Assembly: GCF_001942465.1 (NCBI RefSeq)
Contig: NZ_MKJY01000576.1
Location: 1 to 36,954 of the forward strand
Length of the DNA stretch: 36,954 nt
Origin: Actinomadura sp. CNU-125
GTDB lineage: Bacteria; Actinomycetota; Actinomycetes; Streptosporangiales; Streptosporangiaceae
Reading direction: 5' to 3'
Shown here: piece by piece, positions 16,644 through 25,650 of the stretch
How the letters are laid out: every line of letters begins with the position of its first letter
How positions within the stretch are numbered: position 1 is the stretch's first letter
Position numbers and translations under genes: made by a program
Notes under the pieces: generated by a model
Told to the model about the DNA's origin: nothing
Databases searched by the model: none
The model's input: the letters and a program-made list of their open reading frames with translations, nothing else

Positions 16644-17471
16644 CTACAGGGCCGCACCCGCGTCGAGGACCTGCGTGGTGCCGGTGACGTACTTGGCGTC
16701 GTCGCTGACCAGGTACAGGACGGCGTTGGAGACGTCGTCCGATTCGAGCGCGGTGACCGGAAGCCGGTTGACGGCCCGCGCCGCCTCCTCGAAGTCCGCA
16801 CGCGTGGGCTCGTCCAGATCGGGCCGGAACAACCGGTAGGTGGCGTCGTTGAGGACCATCTGGGTCGCGACCGTCGTCGGGTGGACGGTGTTCACCCGGA
16901 TGCCGTGCGGGGCGAGCTCCTTCGCCATGACCTTCATCAGCATGACGAGGCCCGCCTTCGCGGCGGAGTAGTGCGCGAGGTTCTCGTTCGCGTGGAAGGC
17001 GGCGATCGAACTCGTGATGACGACCGCGCCGCCCCGCCCCCCGGAGACGACGTGCGGCACCGAAACCCTGAGCGACTTCCACACGCCGGTCAGGTTGATG
17101 TCGATCATCTCCTGCCAGGTGTCCTCGCTCATCTCCAGCGTCGGCGCGGGCGCGGAGATGCCCGCGTTGGCGAGGACGATGTCGAGCCGTCCGAACTCGG
17201 CGACCCCCGCCTCGACGGCGGCCGCCAACGCCGAAGAGTCGCGGACATCGGCGTCGCGGGCGACGATCCGCCCCCCGGCGGCCTCGACCAGACGCACCGT
17301 CTCGGTCAGATCCTCGGCCGTGGCCAGCGGATACGGGACGCTCGCCGCCTTCGCCGTCGTATCGGTCGCGACGATCCCCGCGCCCTCCCGCGCGAGCCGC
17401 ACCGCATGGCTCCGTCCCTGCCCCCGCGCCGCTCCGGTGATGAACGCGACCTTGCCGTCCAGCTTGCCCAT
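16644..17471 (-). CDS. SDR family oxidoreductase, mycofactocin-coupled type
   Basis: A 275-residue SDR from ATG 17471 with a GGGAGAG SD. The N-terminal 'GKLDGKVAFITGAARGQGRS' then H-A-V-R-L-A-R-E-G and the extended NAD loop ('ATDTTAKAASVPYPLATAED') are hallmarks of the mycofactocin-dependent SDR subfamily, which holds its nicotinamide non-exchangeably. Further motifs: 'LANAGIS', 'VVITSSIAAFHANENLAHYS' then A-A-K (Ser, Tyr, Lys catalytic set) and 'HPTTVATQMV'. Likely oxidises an alcohol, with mycofactocin as electron acceptor. No mycofactocin biosynthesis genes lie in the window. Confidence 0.85.
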   Translation of the reverse strand: MGKLDGKVAFITGAARGQGRSHAVRLAREGAGIVATDTTAKAASVPYPLATAEDLTETVRLVEAAGGRIVARDADVRDSSALAAAVEAGVAEFGRLDIVLANAGISAPAPTLEMSEDTWQEMIDINLTGVWKSLRVSVPHVVSGGRGGAVVITSSIAAFHANENLAHYSAAKAGLVMLMKVMAKELAPHGIRVNTVHPTTVATQMVLNDATYRLFRPDLDEPTRADFEEAARAVNRLPVTALESDDVSNAVLYLVSDDAKYVTGTTQVLDAGAAL

Positions 17472-17504
17472 GGCGCTCTCCCATCCCGAGGATTCCCCGG
17501 CAGG

Positions 17505-18061
17505 CTAAGCCACGGACCGCGCCGCGAGCGGAGGCAGCCGATCCGTCGGCGCGGGAGACCGCCCCTCTTCCAGCCAGAAGAGATAGACCCGCAGATGCAT
17601 GCCCAACTCCCCGTCGAGGTACGCGGCGTAGCCGCGGGCGGCGGCGGCCGTCCCCTGCCCCGACCGCGCGTCGTCCTCCTCCCAAGCACGCCGGTGGTTT
17701 TCCAGGTACTCCCGGATTCGGCCCCGATCCCGCCACCACTCCCGGACGGTCGTCGGCGTCCAGTGCTCGTCGCCGTCGCACCCGTAGCCGACGAAGGGGT
17801 CCTCCTCGGCGGCGTCGACGAGCCGCGCGAGTTCCTGCGGCGTCCGGGGCTGGCGGTAGACGTACTCGGTGAAGTACTCGGCCTCGTAGAGCACGAGCTC
17901 CGGGGCATTGAGCCGTCCGGTACCGCAGTTGTCGGTATCGCCCCGTAGAACGGGCCGGGCACGTTGAGCCATTTCCGGGCGCGCCACCGCCCGCCGAACG
18001 ACTCCCGTGCGTCACCGAGCAGCGGCACCGGATCGAAGTAGAGGTCAGGAGTGGAGTTCAC
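17505..18061 (-). CDS. Conserved hypothetical protein, one-base frameshift
   Basis: GTG 18061 gives 'NSTPDLYFDPVPLLGDARES' then F-G-G-R-W and 'KWLNVPGPFYG'. The reading then moves to the next frame as 'DTDNCGTGRLNAPELVLYEA', 'YRQPRTPQELARLVDAAEED' and 'GDEHWTPTTVREWWRD'. Adding one G to the run at 17941-17944 (minus-strand GGGG to GGGGG) restores a 185-residue protein. I recall uncharacterised actinobacterial proteins with this W-N-V-P-G-P-F-Y / E-F-V-Y-R-Q-P-R-T pattern but no function. Rich in Trp, Tyr and acidic residues, no membrane segment. Its first 17 bases overlap the DUF397 gene, so it is in the same transcription unit. Confidence 0.7.
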
Positions 18062-18233
18062 CGCGCTTCACCCGCGTCACGAGTTCGGCGAAGCTTGACG
18101 GCGACAGGACCAGGTGCCCGGCATCGGGAGCCTTGCTGTCCCGGACGCCGATCGCGAGGGGAAGACGAGCCAACTCGACGCAGCCCTCTTGCCCGGAATC
18201 GGCGCTATGGACGGACTTTCGCCACTGGGTCAT
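18045..18233 (-). CDS. DUF397 domain protein
   Basis: A 62-residue protein with the DUF397 pattern 'MTQWRKSVHSADSGQEGCVE', 'IGVRDSKAPDAGHLVLSPSS' and F-A-E-L-V-T-R-V-K at the end. In actinomycetes DUF397 proteins sit directly downstream of an Xre/DUF5753 regulator, often as a small partner or antagonist. Here ATG 18233 overlaps the stop of a DUF5753 remnant by four bases (ATGA), preserving that arrangement even though the regulator is broken. The DUF397 itself looks intact. Confidence 0.9.
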   Translation of the reverse strand: MTQWRKSVHSADSGQEGCVELARLPLAIGVRDSKAPDAGHLVLSPSSFAELVTRVKRGELHS

Positions 18234-18610
18234 TGCTGAGCCTCGGTCATTTCTCGGAGCCTGGCACGGGTGGCCTCGGGGGAGAGCGCGCGCCCGCTCG
18301 TTCGATCGAACGCAATGGTGAGTCTACGCAGGTCGCCCATTTCGGTCACCAGTCTTCCGCGCGCGGGGGTCTCGACGAACCCGACCTCTCGCTCTGGGGC
18401 GCTGAACAGGTGGAACGTGCCACCGAGCCCTTCCTGAGGACCCGCATCGGTCATGAGCAGCCGAAGGGTGACGTGCGGTAGAGCTGCGGCCTTCTCCAGT
18501 TTCTCGAACTGGCCGAGTCGGAGAGGCGGCGGAGTGAGCAAAAGAGCGACCTCCGACAGGAGGACGGAGATGCAGGGCGGGTCGGGCCGCGTAAGGACTC
18601 CAGGTGATAT
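18230..18610 (-). pseudogene. C-terminal remnant of an Xre/DUF5753 regulator
   Basis: About 125 residues match the C-terminal DUF5753 half: 'VLTRPDPPCISVLLSEVALL', 'LEKAAALPHVTLRLLMTDAG', 'GGTFHLFSAPEREVGFVETP' and a tail ending 'RLREMTEAQQ'. Upstream of about 18,610 no frame shows the Xre helix-turn-helix or the first half of DUF5753 (normally about 280 residues in total). The start is therefore missing, unlike the simple one-base breaks elsewhere. This looks like genuine truncation, perhaps tied to the arrival of the neighbouring caspase operon. Confidence 0.72.
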
Positions 18611-19029
18611 ACCGCGACCGGACGGCCGAAGGGAGTCCGCGCCGCAGTAACGCACCTCGCGTCGAGGGATGTCAAAGGATTCACGTCTCGTCCTCGACTC
18701 AGAGGGCGATGCGCGACCAGACCCGCTGGCTTGGGCGTTGCAGCCGATCGGCTGGAGATGCGGCAGGCTGTACGAGCGCGAGGAATTTGCGATGCGGGTG
18801 GGTGCACGCCAGCGGTGCGGGGGACCACATGGGCGTCCTTCGTCGGCGTCCTTGCCACTTTCCATGGTTCCTGGGGTTGCCACGGGGATCAGCGACGATT
18901 CGCCTTCCTGTTTCCATGTGGCCACGCTGGGGAACCGCTGAGTCAGTGGGCGTGGGCGGCTGCTCAGGCACCGGATGTTCTTCGGATCCTGGGTGACCGG
19001 GGCGCCGGTCGGATTGTCGGCGCATGAGG
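18611..19029. other. Gene-poor stretch, probably decayed DNA
   Basis: About 420 bases with no recognisable protein in any frame. Base composition is more balanced than in the flanks. Open frames exist on both strands, but none has a family pattern or SD. It presumably holds the scar of the lost front half of the DUF5753 gene and the end of the caspase operon's transcript; no clear terminator hairpin was spotted. Confidence 0.5.
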
Positions 19030-19635
19030 TTACTTGCAGTTGGTGACCCGGTGCATCGTCACGACGGTGCCCGCAGGGATCACACGTGGCGCGGCCGCCG
19101 ACTTCTCCTTCACGACCAGGTTGCGGGCATCGATCCCGAGCAACTCACCGCACGTGCGTCCGCTGTCGTGCTGGACGTCCATCAACGGGGTCGACGGCTT
19201 CTCCTCAGGCCCGAGCCACGTGCAGCCGACGGCGGCCGCCACGCACACGATCGCCAGCGTCGCCAGCCGGGCCGCCCACCGGATCGACGTCGATATCCGC
19301 CTGACCTCGGCCATCGTCCATGCCCGGAGTGTCTCGCCCCTGATCTCGAAGTTCTCCCCCGGGCGCCCCGACGCCGCTCGGACGGCGAGGAGCGTCGCGA
19401 TCACGAGCATCAGGAGGGCGGCCCCGAGCAGGATGGCGACGCCCCAGCGGAATGCCGGCGTGAGCGCGGTGATGTTGTCGCGCCCCTTCACGATGAGGAC
19501 GGCACTCAGCAGCGCCGTGAGACCGCCCAGACCAGTGCGCCACCCCTCCGCCTGTTTGCGGGCGGTATCAAGCTGCGTGAACTTGAGCTGCTGTGCCTTC
19601 TGCGCCCAGCGCTTGCGGTCGAGGCTCTGGCTCAC
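19030..19635 (-). CDS. Three-helix membrane protein of the caspase operon
   Basis: 201 residues from GTG 19635, which overlaps the upstream zinc-ribbon stop (GTGA). The N-terminus is a basic amphipathic helix ('LDRKRWAQKAQQLKFTQLDT'). Three hydrophobic segments follow: 'GLGGLTALLSAVLIV', 'WGVAILLGAALLMLVIATLL' and 'LATLAIVCVAAAVGCTWLG'. A final 50-residue hydrophilic part contains two cysteines (G-R-T-C-G-E and V-T-N-C-K) that could form an extracytoplasmic disulfide. No family recognised. Tight coupling to the caspase/Hsp90 gene suggests it is the membrane arm (sensor, anchor or pore-forming effector) of that system; this is inference from context. Confidence 0.75.
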   Translation of the reverse strand: MSQSLDRKRWAQKAQQLKFTQLDTARKQAEGWRTGLGGLTALLSAVLIVKGRDNITALTPAFRWGVAILLGAALLMLVIATLLAVRAASGRPGENFEIRGETLRAWTMAEVRRISTSIRWAARLATLAIVCVAAAVGCTWLGPEEKPSTPLMDVQHDSGRTCGELLGIDARNLVVKEKSAAAPRVIPAGTVVTMHRVTNCK

Positions 19636-19946
19636 GGCAACTCGACTTCCCAGAACGCTCCGCAACCGTTGTCGATCGCGAACTCGGGACGGTCGGCGTG
19701 CATGTGGCCGCAGTCGCAGAACACGGTGGCGTCCTTCGGGAATGTGGACTCGGTTCGTCGGCTGAAGAACCCCTTCGTGCCTCCGGGCATCCCCCGTTCG
19801 AAGCGCATGATCGTCCGGCCCCCGCAGGCCGGACAGGCTCCGGCGACCTCGATCCCTTCGGGCACGGAGGTGACTGTGAACTCGCTGCGAACGCCGAAGC
19901 CCGTCTCGACGTACGCGATGTCGCGGTGGTGATCGATCTCAGTCAA
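19632..19946 (-). CDS. Small zinc-ribbon protein of the caspase operon
   Basis: 104 residues from TTG 19946, overlapping the end of the giant caspase gene by eight bases and the start of the membrane gene by four. Two cysteine pairs suit a zinc ribbon: 'GACPACGGRTIMRFE' and 'TVFCDCGHMHADRP'. The C-terminus ends 'NGCGAFWEVELP'. No other domain is recognised. Its position in the middle of an overlapping three-gene unit argues for a stoichiometric partner, for example an adaptor that binds nucleic acid or protein. Confidence 0.75.
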   Translation of the reverse strand: MTEIDHHRDIAYVETGFGVRSEFTVTSVPEGIEVAGACPACGGRTIMRFERGMPGGTKGFFSRRTESTFPKDATVFCDCGHMHADRPEFAIDNGCGAFWEVELP

Positions 19947-22900
19947 CGACGTCCCCCAGATCGAGCTCGAACAATGGTGCGTAGAGCTTGAGGCGGTCGA
20001 CGATCCACGACTCCGACTCCTCGGTTTCCTCGGCCGCCTGCCGGAGATGCTCGCGCGTAACCCGTCCGGCGATGGCGGGCTCGTGTCCGTCGAAGAACCT
20101 GGTGAGGAGCAACAGGTCCTGCCACCGCACGATCTCGTCGGGAACGTGGTCGGTTGGGTAATTGAGATCGACCCCGATCGGCACGAACTGTGTCAGGCGC
20201 CGGTGAATTTCGGACGGTTGCATGCCGAGCCGACCAGATATCTGAGTCAGCGTGAGTGCGTCGAACTCTGATATGTAGAAATCGCTGTCATGTTCGTTGA
20301 ATGACTTGAGTATGTCCTTGTCGTATTCGTCGGGAAAAATCTGATTGAGTTCCGCGTGGAGGTCCGGGGGTAGATTTGGGAGTGGTGCTCCCAGTTTTCG
20401 GTAGGGTTCGAGTATTCCCAGGAAGCCTCCCACTGACTGGCCGAAGGTGGTTGCTCCTCCGACGATGCCCCCAGGAGTAATTGCCCAAGCCGCAGGGCCG
20501 TGGCGCTCGAGCCAATGGGATAGTAAGGCCATGTTGAGTTCGGCGTGCGGATATATGTCCTTACTTTCCGCGATCATTGTCGGCATTTCCGTGGCCGGGA
20601 ACGTCGCGAGGAGTGCAGTGTGGGCGTCGGTTACGGAACACCAAAGGTCTCCGGCCAGGTCGACCAACTCGGGCCAGGAGACGGGTGAGCTTGACCGTGC
20701 GAAGGGTATCAGTTTGGTGGCCTGTGTGATACGGCGTTGCGATGAATGGCGTGCGTGAATGATTTGTGTAAGCGTCACGCATGGTTTTTCCGGGGTAAAA
20801 ATGCGAGTGCGCTGATAAGTGACTCGCCGCATCATTGTCGTCTCGATGAACTCTAGGTCGTCGATCCCTGGTGCGTAGTCGTTGCCCTCGAGGAGAGTTG
20901 GGAGTTTGAGGAGGCCGCGTGATTCCAGTCGGGCGAGACCCACATGGACTTCACCCACCGTCGTTCTCACCTTGGAGGCGATCAACACGAGTTGAAGTGG
21001 TTCAAGCGATTCGCCGATTGTGCGTACGTGATGAAGGGCCTCGACCTCCACTGGGGTGAGGTCGGCGGGGTAGCTCTCCCGGCTTTCGACCTCGATGCCC
21101 AAGGGGGCGAAGGTGTCGCACAAGTCGAGAACCTGCGCCACATCACGTCCGAGGGCGCTGCTCGCTTCCACGATGTGCAGCGGACCGAGCGGAGAATCGA
21201 TCCAGGGAGGAAATCCGTCCAGGTCGACCGAAACCAGCTTGGCGTCGGCATTGGTGCAGGTGCGGTCGGAAAGTTCTCCGAGAGCGATGTCGGGCTCCGA
21301 CCAGTCTTGTGGCATGAACTCCGCAGCTCGCGCGAGCACTTGCCCAAGCGGAAGATCAAGTTCGGCCGACGTCTTGACGAGCCAGCCGGCGACCACGCGG
21401 TGCGGGGGCTCGCCCGGACGGGACCAGGCCGCAAAAGCGCGAACCAGTGGGAAGTGGCTACGCTTATCGATCGTTATGTCCAAGGATGGGCAGTCGCGCA
21501 TCTTGGACAAGTTCATGCCAACACTGGAATAGCGTCGCAAGCGCCGCATTCTGGCATTCATCGGCTGCCGGTCATGTACGGTGGCCAGTAGGATGTCGTC
21601 GACCTGGGCAGCATCGTCTCGATGGAAATGGGATATGTTTCCCAGCAATTCCCCGTCGATCGGCTCGACAATGGGAAGGCCGTCACCGGTGATCACCTGC
21701 GGCGTCGTCTGCGTGTTGGGGTGCGCGCCCACTAGCCGAGCCCAGCGGCCTGCTCGCCATGCGGCGAACCAGCGTGCGAAGTAACGCAGCCAGTTCTCGG
21801 GCTTGAAGAGTTCTTGATCGTAGGGCAGGCATCCCATATCGTTCAGGACGACCTCGGCGCCGTGACCCCAGGCGCTACCGACCGGAACGGAAACTCTCTC
21901 CGCCACGGCGTACTCGAAAATCTGCTGCGCGATCTCCGGGTTGGACTCGGCGACCTGCCATAGCCAGGAGAGGGTGAAGCCGGGCCAATTAATCAAGTCT
22001 GGGAGAGAATGCGATATCTGCTCCCGGACCCATACTCGATCCCACTTGCGCAGTTTCTTGCGGTCCACGGTGAACTGCGGGCGCCGAGTGTCGCGCAGGT
22101 TCACAAGCAGGCCGAAGAACTCTTCGTTGGTCCGGATGCCGTCTGCGGCAAGTCCGCCGTCGCCCGAGACCCACCAGAGGTCCTCCCCGTACCTGAGTGA
22201 TTCGGCCGTCTCGTCCAGGTAACGCAGTTCGCGGGGTTTCCAGATTTCTGTCGTCGAGTCGTGATCGGTGACTTCGACCAGAAAGTCGGAGATCCACAGC
22301 AACTTTCGCATGGTGGTGAGGACCGACATGTGCTCGTCGTCGCCCGTGAGGTATAGACGCACGCGGGTGCCACCGGCCGGTAGTTCGTCGGCGGTCGTGA
22401 TCTGAAACATGCTGCCACTGCTGGCGATATCGACGCGCGACGCTGCATCCGCCACGATTCCGTTCGTTCCCACCGGGCGGGTCACCAAGGTGATCTCGTC
22501 GGCAAGCATGAAGTAGCTGAACACTCCGACACCGAACTGACTGTTGGAGATAAGTTGTAGCGGTGGGTCCAGATCCTGCCAGGCGGCCTGCTCGGCTCGG
22601 AAGGACTCCCGGTAGACGAACCGCTCGCCCGCGTTCGCGAAGACCTGCTTTAGCGTCTCGATGTCCATCCCGACACCGTTGTCTTCGCACTCGATGTACT
22701 CGCGGTCGCCCTCGAATCCCTGGCGAAACGAAATGCACCCAGTCCATGTCCCCGGAAACTTCCCGGAGCGGCGAAGGCCTTCCAGACGAACGTCACGGTA
22801 CCTGCATGCGTCGAGGGCGTTCTGATATAGCTCCCGGATCGCGAGCGCTGGATCGTCGTACAGTTGGCGGCCCATCAGCAGTTCGCGCACCTTGTCCTCC

Positions 22901-24711
22901 GCAAGGTGGAAACGTGAGATCGGCACTTCGAACGCGGGAGCGTCGTCCGGACGCCGTTCGGGACGCAGGCCGCGCGCGGTGAACCGAAGCGGCAAGGCCT
23001 CATCGATCCGGGCGTCGATCGTCAGCCGCGCTATGGTGTCGCGAGCCCGGCTCGCGCGGGCGACCATGTCGTCGAACGCCGCATGCTGCGCCGGATGGTC
23101 GCACGGCATCCGCAGGTCGAGGGCACCGTCGCTCCGGCGTGTCCAGGTGAGCCGGTCGGCGGCGTTCTTGACCGTGGACAGAGGCAGTTCCATGCGGGTG
23201 CCGATGTGGTCGGCGATGACTGCGGGCATCCGGCGCAGGTCCGCGGCGATGGTGCCGCTCAGCCAGAGGACACCGGCGAGCGCCCGCCATCGGCCGTCGA
23301 GGTGGTCGGCGTTGAGCCGTTCCATGACTACCGAGTCCGCAGGACGGGCTCCGACCGCACGGAGTAGCGCCTCCATCAGCTTCTCGGTCTCGCCTGCTGT
23401 CATGCCCATCGCGGCTCCGCCGAGCAGCCGTGCGCCTCGCCGGTAACAGTCGCGCGCGAGGGCACTCTGCCAGACCGACTGGCGTGTGGTGAGCCACTGG
23501 TGGACGAGCCACATCGCCAGCGCATCCCGTTCCTCCGTTCGGCCCCGGCGCCCCAGCCCATCCGCACGGCGGACGATCTGCTGGTGCATCTCGTGCGTGA
23601 TCTCCAGGTCGGTGCGCGCCCCCTGCCGGTAGGTGCGTGTGAAGTCGGTGGGCGCGATGCCCGCCGCCAGCCGGATGCCCTCGGCGAGTACGACTTCGCG
23701 AAGAAAGGGGGCGGCGATCAGGACCGCGGCCTCGGCCGGACGGAGTTGCGCCGGTTCGCCGAGCAGAGACGTCATCCGTTCGAGAACGCGGATGGGGTAG
23801 TTCTGATCGAACCACGGATCGTCGATCCCGGTGCGGGATCGCAGCACGTCGAAAGCTTCGCCGCAGCCGCGACCACAGTTCTCGACCAAAGACAGGACGG
23901 CTTCGCGGGCGCCGTCGAAATGTGAGGGCTCATCGGCGCAGTACGCCCACAGGCCGGTGGTATCGGCTGCCCGCCGCCAGGCGCCGGTCAGCTCGTCGCC
24001 ATCGCAGATCGGTACGTCCGCGGCGTCGCGGAGCATGGCCGGATGCGGGACGCCCGGGGACTGCTGCAATTCCTCGTTGCGTTTTGCGCGGCGGCGGATC
24101 TCCCGAGTGACCTCGTCGATGACCTCCGACAGTGCACGAGCGGGATGGCGACGATCCAAGACCTGTGAGAGCGCCTGGGTAAAGATGCTGTAGGTGTCTG
24201 TGTAGTGACAGCGCTGGCCGGGTTCACAACCATTGACGAGGACGAACGAACCGCCTGCCGGGTAGGGGATGCTGCCGCCGACAGGGGCGGGCGCTTCTTT
24301 GCGGGCTGGATCGTCTCGGCAGGCGTCGACGAAGAAGACCACGAGTCGGGCGCGGCAGTCGGCCAGATCGTCTGGAGTGACAGGCACCAGGCTCCGCGGG
24401 TCCGTCGTGTCCGCATCGCTGGGCACGAGGTGTTCCCGCCCGTCGACGCTGATGCCGTGGCCGGAGAAGTACAGCAGCAACACACCGTCGCGGGGAGCCT
24501 GGCTGCACGCCGTGCGAATCTCGCGCCGGATGCGCGTCCTCGTCGGCTCGGGGCCGCCGTCGTCCACGCCGAAGGTGGTCACCGCGTAGCCGGAGGGCTC
24601 CAGCGCCCGACGCATGCTGTCGACGTCGTTGCGCACGACATCGCCGATCTCGCTGAACCGGTCGTCATCGCACTGCGGAACCCCGATGAGAAGCGCGTGA
24701 CGTCCGGACAC
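19939..24711 (-). CDS. Caspase - Hsp90-like ATPase - winged-helix multidomain protein
   Basis: 1,590 residues from GTG 24711, with AAGGGGG six bases upstream. Longer upstream reading runs through a decayed MFS gene and is rejected. Domain order: (1) residues 1-230, caspase-like peptidase: 'SGRHALLIGV', catalytic His85 in 'LLLYFSGHGIS', Cys131 in 'VVFFVDACRDDP'. (2) About 240-600, helical region with H-E-M-H-Q and 'ALAMWLVHQWLTTRQ', possibly an inactive HD-type domain. (3) About 600-900, GHKL/Hsp90-like ATPase: N-box 'AIRELYQNALDAC' (E627, N631), 'CEDNGVGMD' (D677), 'QFGVGVFSYF' (725-734). (4) To the end, Hsp90-associated region and several winged-helix-like repeats. The ATPase and caspase residues look intact. 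Such architectures are predicted to act in NTP-dependent conflict or programmed-death systems. The last 1,000 codons are visibly less GC-rich than neighbours, suggesting transfer. Confidence 0.9.
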   Translation of the reverse strand: MSGRHALLIGVPQCDDDRFSEIGDVVRNDVDSMRRALEPSGYAVTTFGVDDGGPEPTRTRIRREIRTACSQAPRDGVLLLYFSGHGISVDGREHLVPSDADTTDPRSLVPVTPDDLADCRARLVVFFVDACRDDPARKEAPAPVGGSIPYPAGGSFVLVNGCEPGQRCHYTDTYSIFTQALSQVLDRRHPARALSEVIDEVTREIRRRAKRNEELQQSPGVPHPAMLRDAADVPICDGDELTGAWRRAADTTGLWAYCADEPSHFDGAREAVLSLVENCGRGCGEAFDVLRSRTGIDDPWFDQNYPIRVLERMTSLLGEPAQLRPAEAAVLIAAPFLREVVLAEGIRLAAGIAPTDFTRTYRQGARTDLEITHEMHQQIVRRADGLGRRGRTEERDALAMWLVHQWLTTRQSVWQSALARDCYRRGARLLGGAAMGMTAGETEKLMEALLRAVGARPADSVVMERLNADHLDGRWRALAGVLWLSGTIAADLRRMPAVIADHIGTRMELPLSTVKNAADRLTWTRRSDGALDLRMPCDHPAQHAAFDDMVARASRARDTIARLTIDARIDEALPLRFTARGLRPERRPDDAPAFEVPISRFHLAEDKVRELLMGRQLYDDPALAIRELYQNALDACRYRDVRLEGLRRSGKFPGTWTGCISFRQGFEGDREYIECEDNGVGMDIETLKQVFANAGERFVYRESFRAEQAAWQDLDPPLQLISNSQFGVGVFSYFMLADEITLVTRPVGTNGIVADAASRVDIASSGSMFQITTADELPAGGTRVRLYLTGDDEHMSVLTTMRKLLWISDFLVEVTDHDSTTEIWKPRELRYLDETAESLRYGEDLWWVSGDGGLAADGIRTNEEFFGLLVNLRDTRRPQFTVDRKKLRKWDRVWVREQISHSLPDLINWPGFTLSWLWQVAESNPEIAQQIFEYAVAERVSVPVGSAWGHGAEVVLNDMGCLPYDQELFKPENWLRYFARWFAAWRAGRWARLVGAHPNTQTTPQVITGDGLPIVEPIDGELLGNISHFHRDDAAQVDDILLATVHDRQPMNARMRRLRRYSSVGMNLSKMRDCPSLDITIDKRSHFPLVRAFAAWSRPGEPPHRVVAGWLVKTSAELDLPLGQVLARAAEFMPQDWSEPDIALGELSDRTCTNADAKLVSVDLDGFPPWIDSPLGPLHIVEASSALGRDVAQVLDLCDTFAPLGIEVESRESYPADLTPVEVEALHHVRTIGESLEPLQLVLIASKVRTTVGEVHVGLARLESRGLLKLPTLLEGNDYAPGIDDLEFIETTMMRRVTYQRTRIFTPEKPCVTLTQIIHARHSSQRRITQATKLIPFARSSSPVSWPELVDLAGDLWCSVTDAHTALLATFPATEMPTMIAESKDIYPHAELNMALLSHWLERHGPAAWAITPGGIVGGATTFGQSVGGFLGILEPYRKLGAPLPNLPPDLHAELNQIFPDEYDKDILKSFNEHDSDFYISEFDALTLTQISGRLGMQPSEIHRRLTQFVPIGVDLNYPTDHVPDEIVRWQDLLLLTRFFDGHEPAIAGRVTREHLRQAAEETEESESWIVDRLKLYAPLFELDLGDVVD

Positions 24712-25022
24712 AGACGGCCCCCCTTGGCCTCGGCAGATCCCGCCCGTGTCCGTTCGGCGCGGGCTTCGCGGGTGGCCATTTTCTCGGGTGCCGATGGCGT
24801 ACTTGACCGGCTTGGCCGGTTCCGGTCGGACGCCGTGTGGGCGGATGGACCAGGGCCGGGGCACATCTCGGGACGCGCCCCGGTTGCGACTGATTGTGTC
24901 GCCGTCCGCGTCACCCCGCGTAGCGGTCGGGGCTTCTCGTCCCGAGCGTTCTAGCGGACCTCGTCCGGGCGGGCCGACAGGACGGCCGCGGACGGGTGGG
25001 TGGGGGCCTAGGCAGCAGGCGA
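24712..25022. other. Intergenic region upstream of the caspase operon
   Basis: About 310 bases without a supported gene. It must contain the operon promoter on the minus strand; no convincing -35/-10 pair could be picked out. Long open reading on the minus strand here is non-coding in character and carries no motif. Confidence 0.5.
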
Positions 25023-25600
25023 TCAGTAGGGCGAGAAGACGGTGCGGTAGACGCGGTTGGCTAACAGCGCGGGCGAGACGGACAGGTGCGGGGAGCGGAC
25101 GGTGCGCCGTCCGATGAGTACGAGGGCGGTCGCCAGGGGGCTGCCCCAAGGTGTTGGGAAGGACGGGCCGGTGAATTGCGCCTGCGTGATGCCGAACAGC
25201 AGGAGCCCGCTGCCGAGGCTGAGGGAGGACACCGCCCGCGAGGTCGAACGGGGACGCGCCGGTCGGGGCGTTGGCGGGCAGCACGCGCATGGCCGCGCGG
25301 CAGTGCGAGGGAGGGGACGAGCGTCAGCCAGAGAAGTGCCGACCAGCCGAAGAGCTGGCCGACGGCGGGTCCGACGGCGGTGCCGATCCTGGAGCCCGCG
25401 GAGACGACGCCGATCGCGAACCCGCGGCGGTTGGTGGGCACCAGCAGGGTGACCGCGATGATCGATAGAACGGGATCGTGGCCGCGCCCGATACGATCCG
25501 GCCGAGGGCGAGGACGGCCAAGCTCGGGGCGAACGAGCTGAGCCGGCTCCTGGCGGCGGAGGCGAGGAGCGCGAGGCAGAAGAGTCGTCGCGGGCGCAGA
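25023..25600 (-). pseudogene. Decayed MFS drug-transporter fragment
   Basis: Pieces of a 12/14-helix MFS protein lie in successive frames: 'SLAVLALGRIVSGAATIPFY', 'LVPTNRRGFAIGVVSAGSRI' then G-T-A-V-G-P-A-V-G-Q-L-F-G-W, 'RVLPANAPTGASPFDLAG' and 'SLSLGSGLLLFGITQAQF', ending 'NRVYRTVFSPY'. The order matches helices 3 to about 8 of DHA-type exporters. The N-terminal helices and the C-terminal half are absent, and at least three frame changes occur. Truncation at both ends makes real decay more likely than sequence error alone. It borders the SDR gene on one side and the caspase operon on the other. Confidence 0.72.
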
Positions 25601-25650
25601 AATTCGGCATCCGATGCGCAGGAGGCGGCTGGGCGGGCATGGTCCTCGGC

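Noticed and set aside
18669..18941. 90-codon plus-strand frame in the gene-poor stretch
   Set aside because: No SD, no recognisable pattern, and its codon use differs from genes here.
24712..25290. In-frame N-terminal extension of the caspase protein by 193 residues
   Set aside because: The extension runs through the MFS relic and low-information sequence. GTG 24711 has an SD and starts exactly at the conserved caspase strand.
25023..25600. Treating the MFS fragment as a gene with sequencing errors only
   Set aside because: Both the first helices and the C-terminal half are missing, so adding bases cannot restore a normal-length transporter.
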